From Micromonospora pattaloongensis (lineage in GTDB: Bacteria; Actinomycetota; Actinomycetes; Mycobacteriales; Micromonosporaceae): DNA of 64,000 nucleotides. The DNA is taken from the NCBI RefSeq assembly GCF_900107255.1, contig NZ_FNPH01000003.1, forward strand, positions 496,001 to 560,000, given 5' to 3'. The translations under genes and the position numbers were made by a program. Shown piece by piece: positions 63,460-64,000 of the stretch. Under the pieces are notes generated by a model. The model had not been told where the DNA came from. It made no database searches and saw only the letters and a program-made list of their open reading frames with translations. Numbering within the stretch: the first letter of the stretch is position 1; each line of letters opens with the position of its first letter.

Positions 63460-64000
63460 TCAGCGCTTGAGCGTCCAGGCGCGCACGCCCCCCACGATGC
63501 CCGCCGTGTTCGGTACGACCACGACGTCGTCACCCATCCGGAGGAGCTGGTCGGGACGGACGCGTCGCGAGTTGCCGCCACCGACGTAGAGCCGGTCCCA
63601 GAGGAAGACGGGGCGCAGCGCCTCCACGACCCCACGTACCCGCCGGGACCAGAACGCATCACCCAGCCGCCGCCGTTCGTGCTCGCCGATGTAGGTGTCG
63701 TAGCTCTGCCCCCACCGCGCCGGCGCCTGCGACAGCTCCAGGTGCGGCGCCAGCACCCCGCCGTCGAAGAGTGCGCAGCCCAGCCCGGTGCCGAGCGTGA
63801 GGACCAGTTCGAGCCCGGTGCCGGCGACCACTCCGGCGCCGTGCACCTCGGCGTCGTTGAGGACCAGCGTCGGCAGCCCGAACGCGTCGGCGAGGGCGCT
63901 CCGCGCGTCGAAGCCGGACCACTCGGCGACCAGCTCCGGGTCGACGCGGGTGCGCGGCCCGCTGCGGGTGACGTAGTGCGGGGTGGCGACCACGACGCCG
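63460..64000 (-). CDS. ROK-family sugar kinase-like protein, C-terminal part (partial)
   Basis: The frame is open from the window edge to the stop at 63460, giving at least 180 residues. The phosphate/sugar region LTLGTGLGCALFDGG and the preceding LVLNDAEVHGAGVVAG are typical of ROK proteins, and LYVGGGNSRRV is a C-terminal adenosine-side motif. The ROK zinc motif CxCGxxGC is not seen in this part. The N-terminal ATP loop lies outside the window. Substrate unknown. Confidence 0.88.
   Translation of the reverse strand, partial: GVVVATPHYVTRSGPRTRVDPELVAEWSGFDARSALADAFGLPTLVLNDAEVHGAGVVAGTGLELVLTLGTGLGCALFDGGVLAPHLELSQAPARWGQSYDTYIGEHERRRLGDAFWSRRVRGVVEALRPVFLWDRLYVGGGNSRRVRPDQLLRMGDDVVVVPNTAGIVGGVRAWTLKR

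Overview
The window is high-GC actinobacterial chromosome. Starts are often GTG, Shine-Dalgarno sites are GA-rich, and genes overlap by ATGA or GTGA. The gene set (MoeZ, DUF3107, DUF3152, a RecQ-phosphoribosyltransferase fusion, CsoR, many TetR/GntR regulators, a CebR-type operator before a GH9 cellulase) points to a Micromonospora-like member of the Micromonosporaceae. The family assignment is inference from gene content, not from a marker gene. No rRNA, tRNA, CRISPR array or intact transposase was seen.

Layout. 1-3836: end of yajQ, an unknown membrane protein, an MFS permease and htpX. 3943-13785: a respiratory complex I-like cluster on the minus strand (nuoB, C, H, I, J, K, L, M, N) that lacks nuoA, D, E, F and G. 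It is split between nuoB and nuoC by a plus-strand sugar dehydrogenase. 13837-18863: an alkyltransferase-like DNA repair protein, proBA, moeZ and a DUF3152 metalloprotease. 19134-27709: a disordered 668-residue protein, TetR, DUF3107, a ferritin-like protein, a DEAD-box helicase, an MBL-fold hydrolase and a methyltransferase. 28062-33041: an XRE-type regulator, a csoR metal-sensor operon, a cell-wall NlpC/P60 hydrolase and RecQ. 33212-37878: a five-gene LivKGFHM-type ABC importer. 38039-42578: a glutaredoxin, a small autoregulated-looking wHTH/membrane pair, a secreted GDPD phosphodiesterase and KtrBA potassium uptake. 42588-54069: a Ser/Thr kinase with a cellulose-binding-like ectodomain, a spermidine-synthase-like membrane protein, a coiled-coil secreted protein, a SpoIIE/histidine kinase/response regulator/IMPase operon, and a secreted GH9 endoglucanase behind a perfect CebR box. 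54143-55537: a TetR/enoyl-CoA hydratase pair behind a perfect 40-bp palindrome.

From about 55575 the window becomes accessory. It holds a GNAT remnant, an intact chemoreceptor and, 3 kb later, an internally deleted copy of the same chemoreceptor locus. Between them are a small minus-strand operon (86, 29 and 70 aa) and two tandemly duplicated mini-GntR regulators. The operon's predicted promoter carries operator-like direct repeats. Then come a MOSC protein, a broken cytidine deaminase flanked by 21-bp inverted repeats, and finally housekeeping-like SMR, TPR and ROK-kinase genes.

Working links: CebR operator, GH9 and the CBM2-like kinase suggest cellulose sensing and use. KtrBA supports potassium homeostasis. 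CsoR with a His-rich anchored protein suggests copper handling. The partial Nuo set must borrow subunits from another locus if it works at all.
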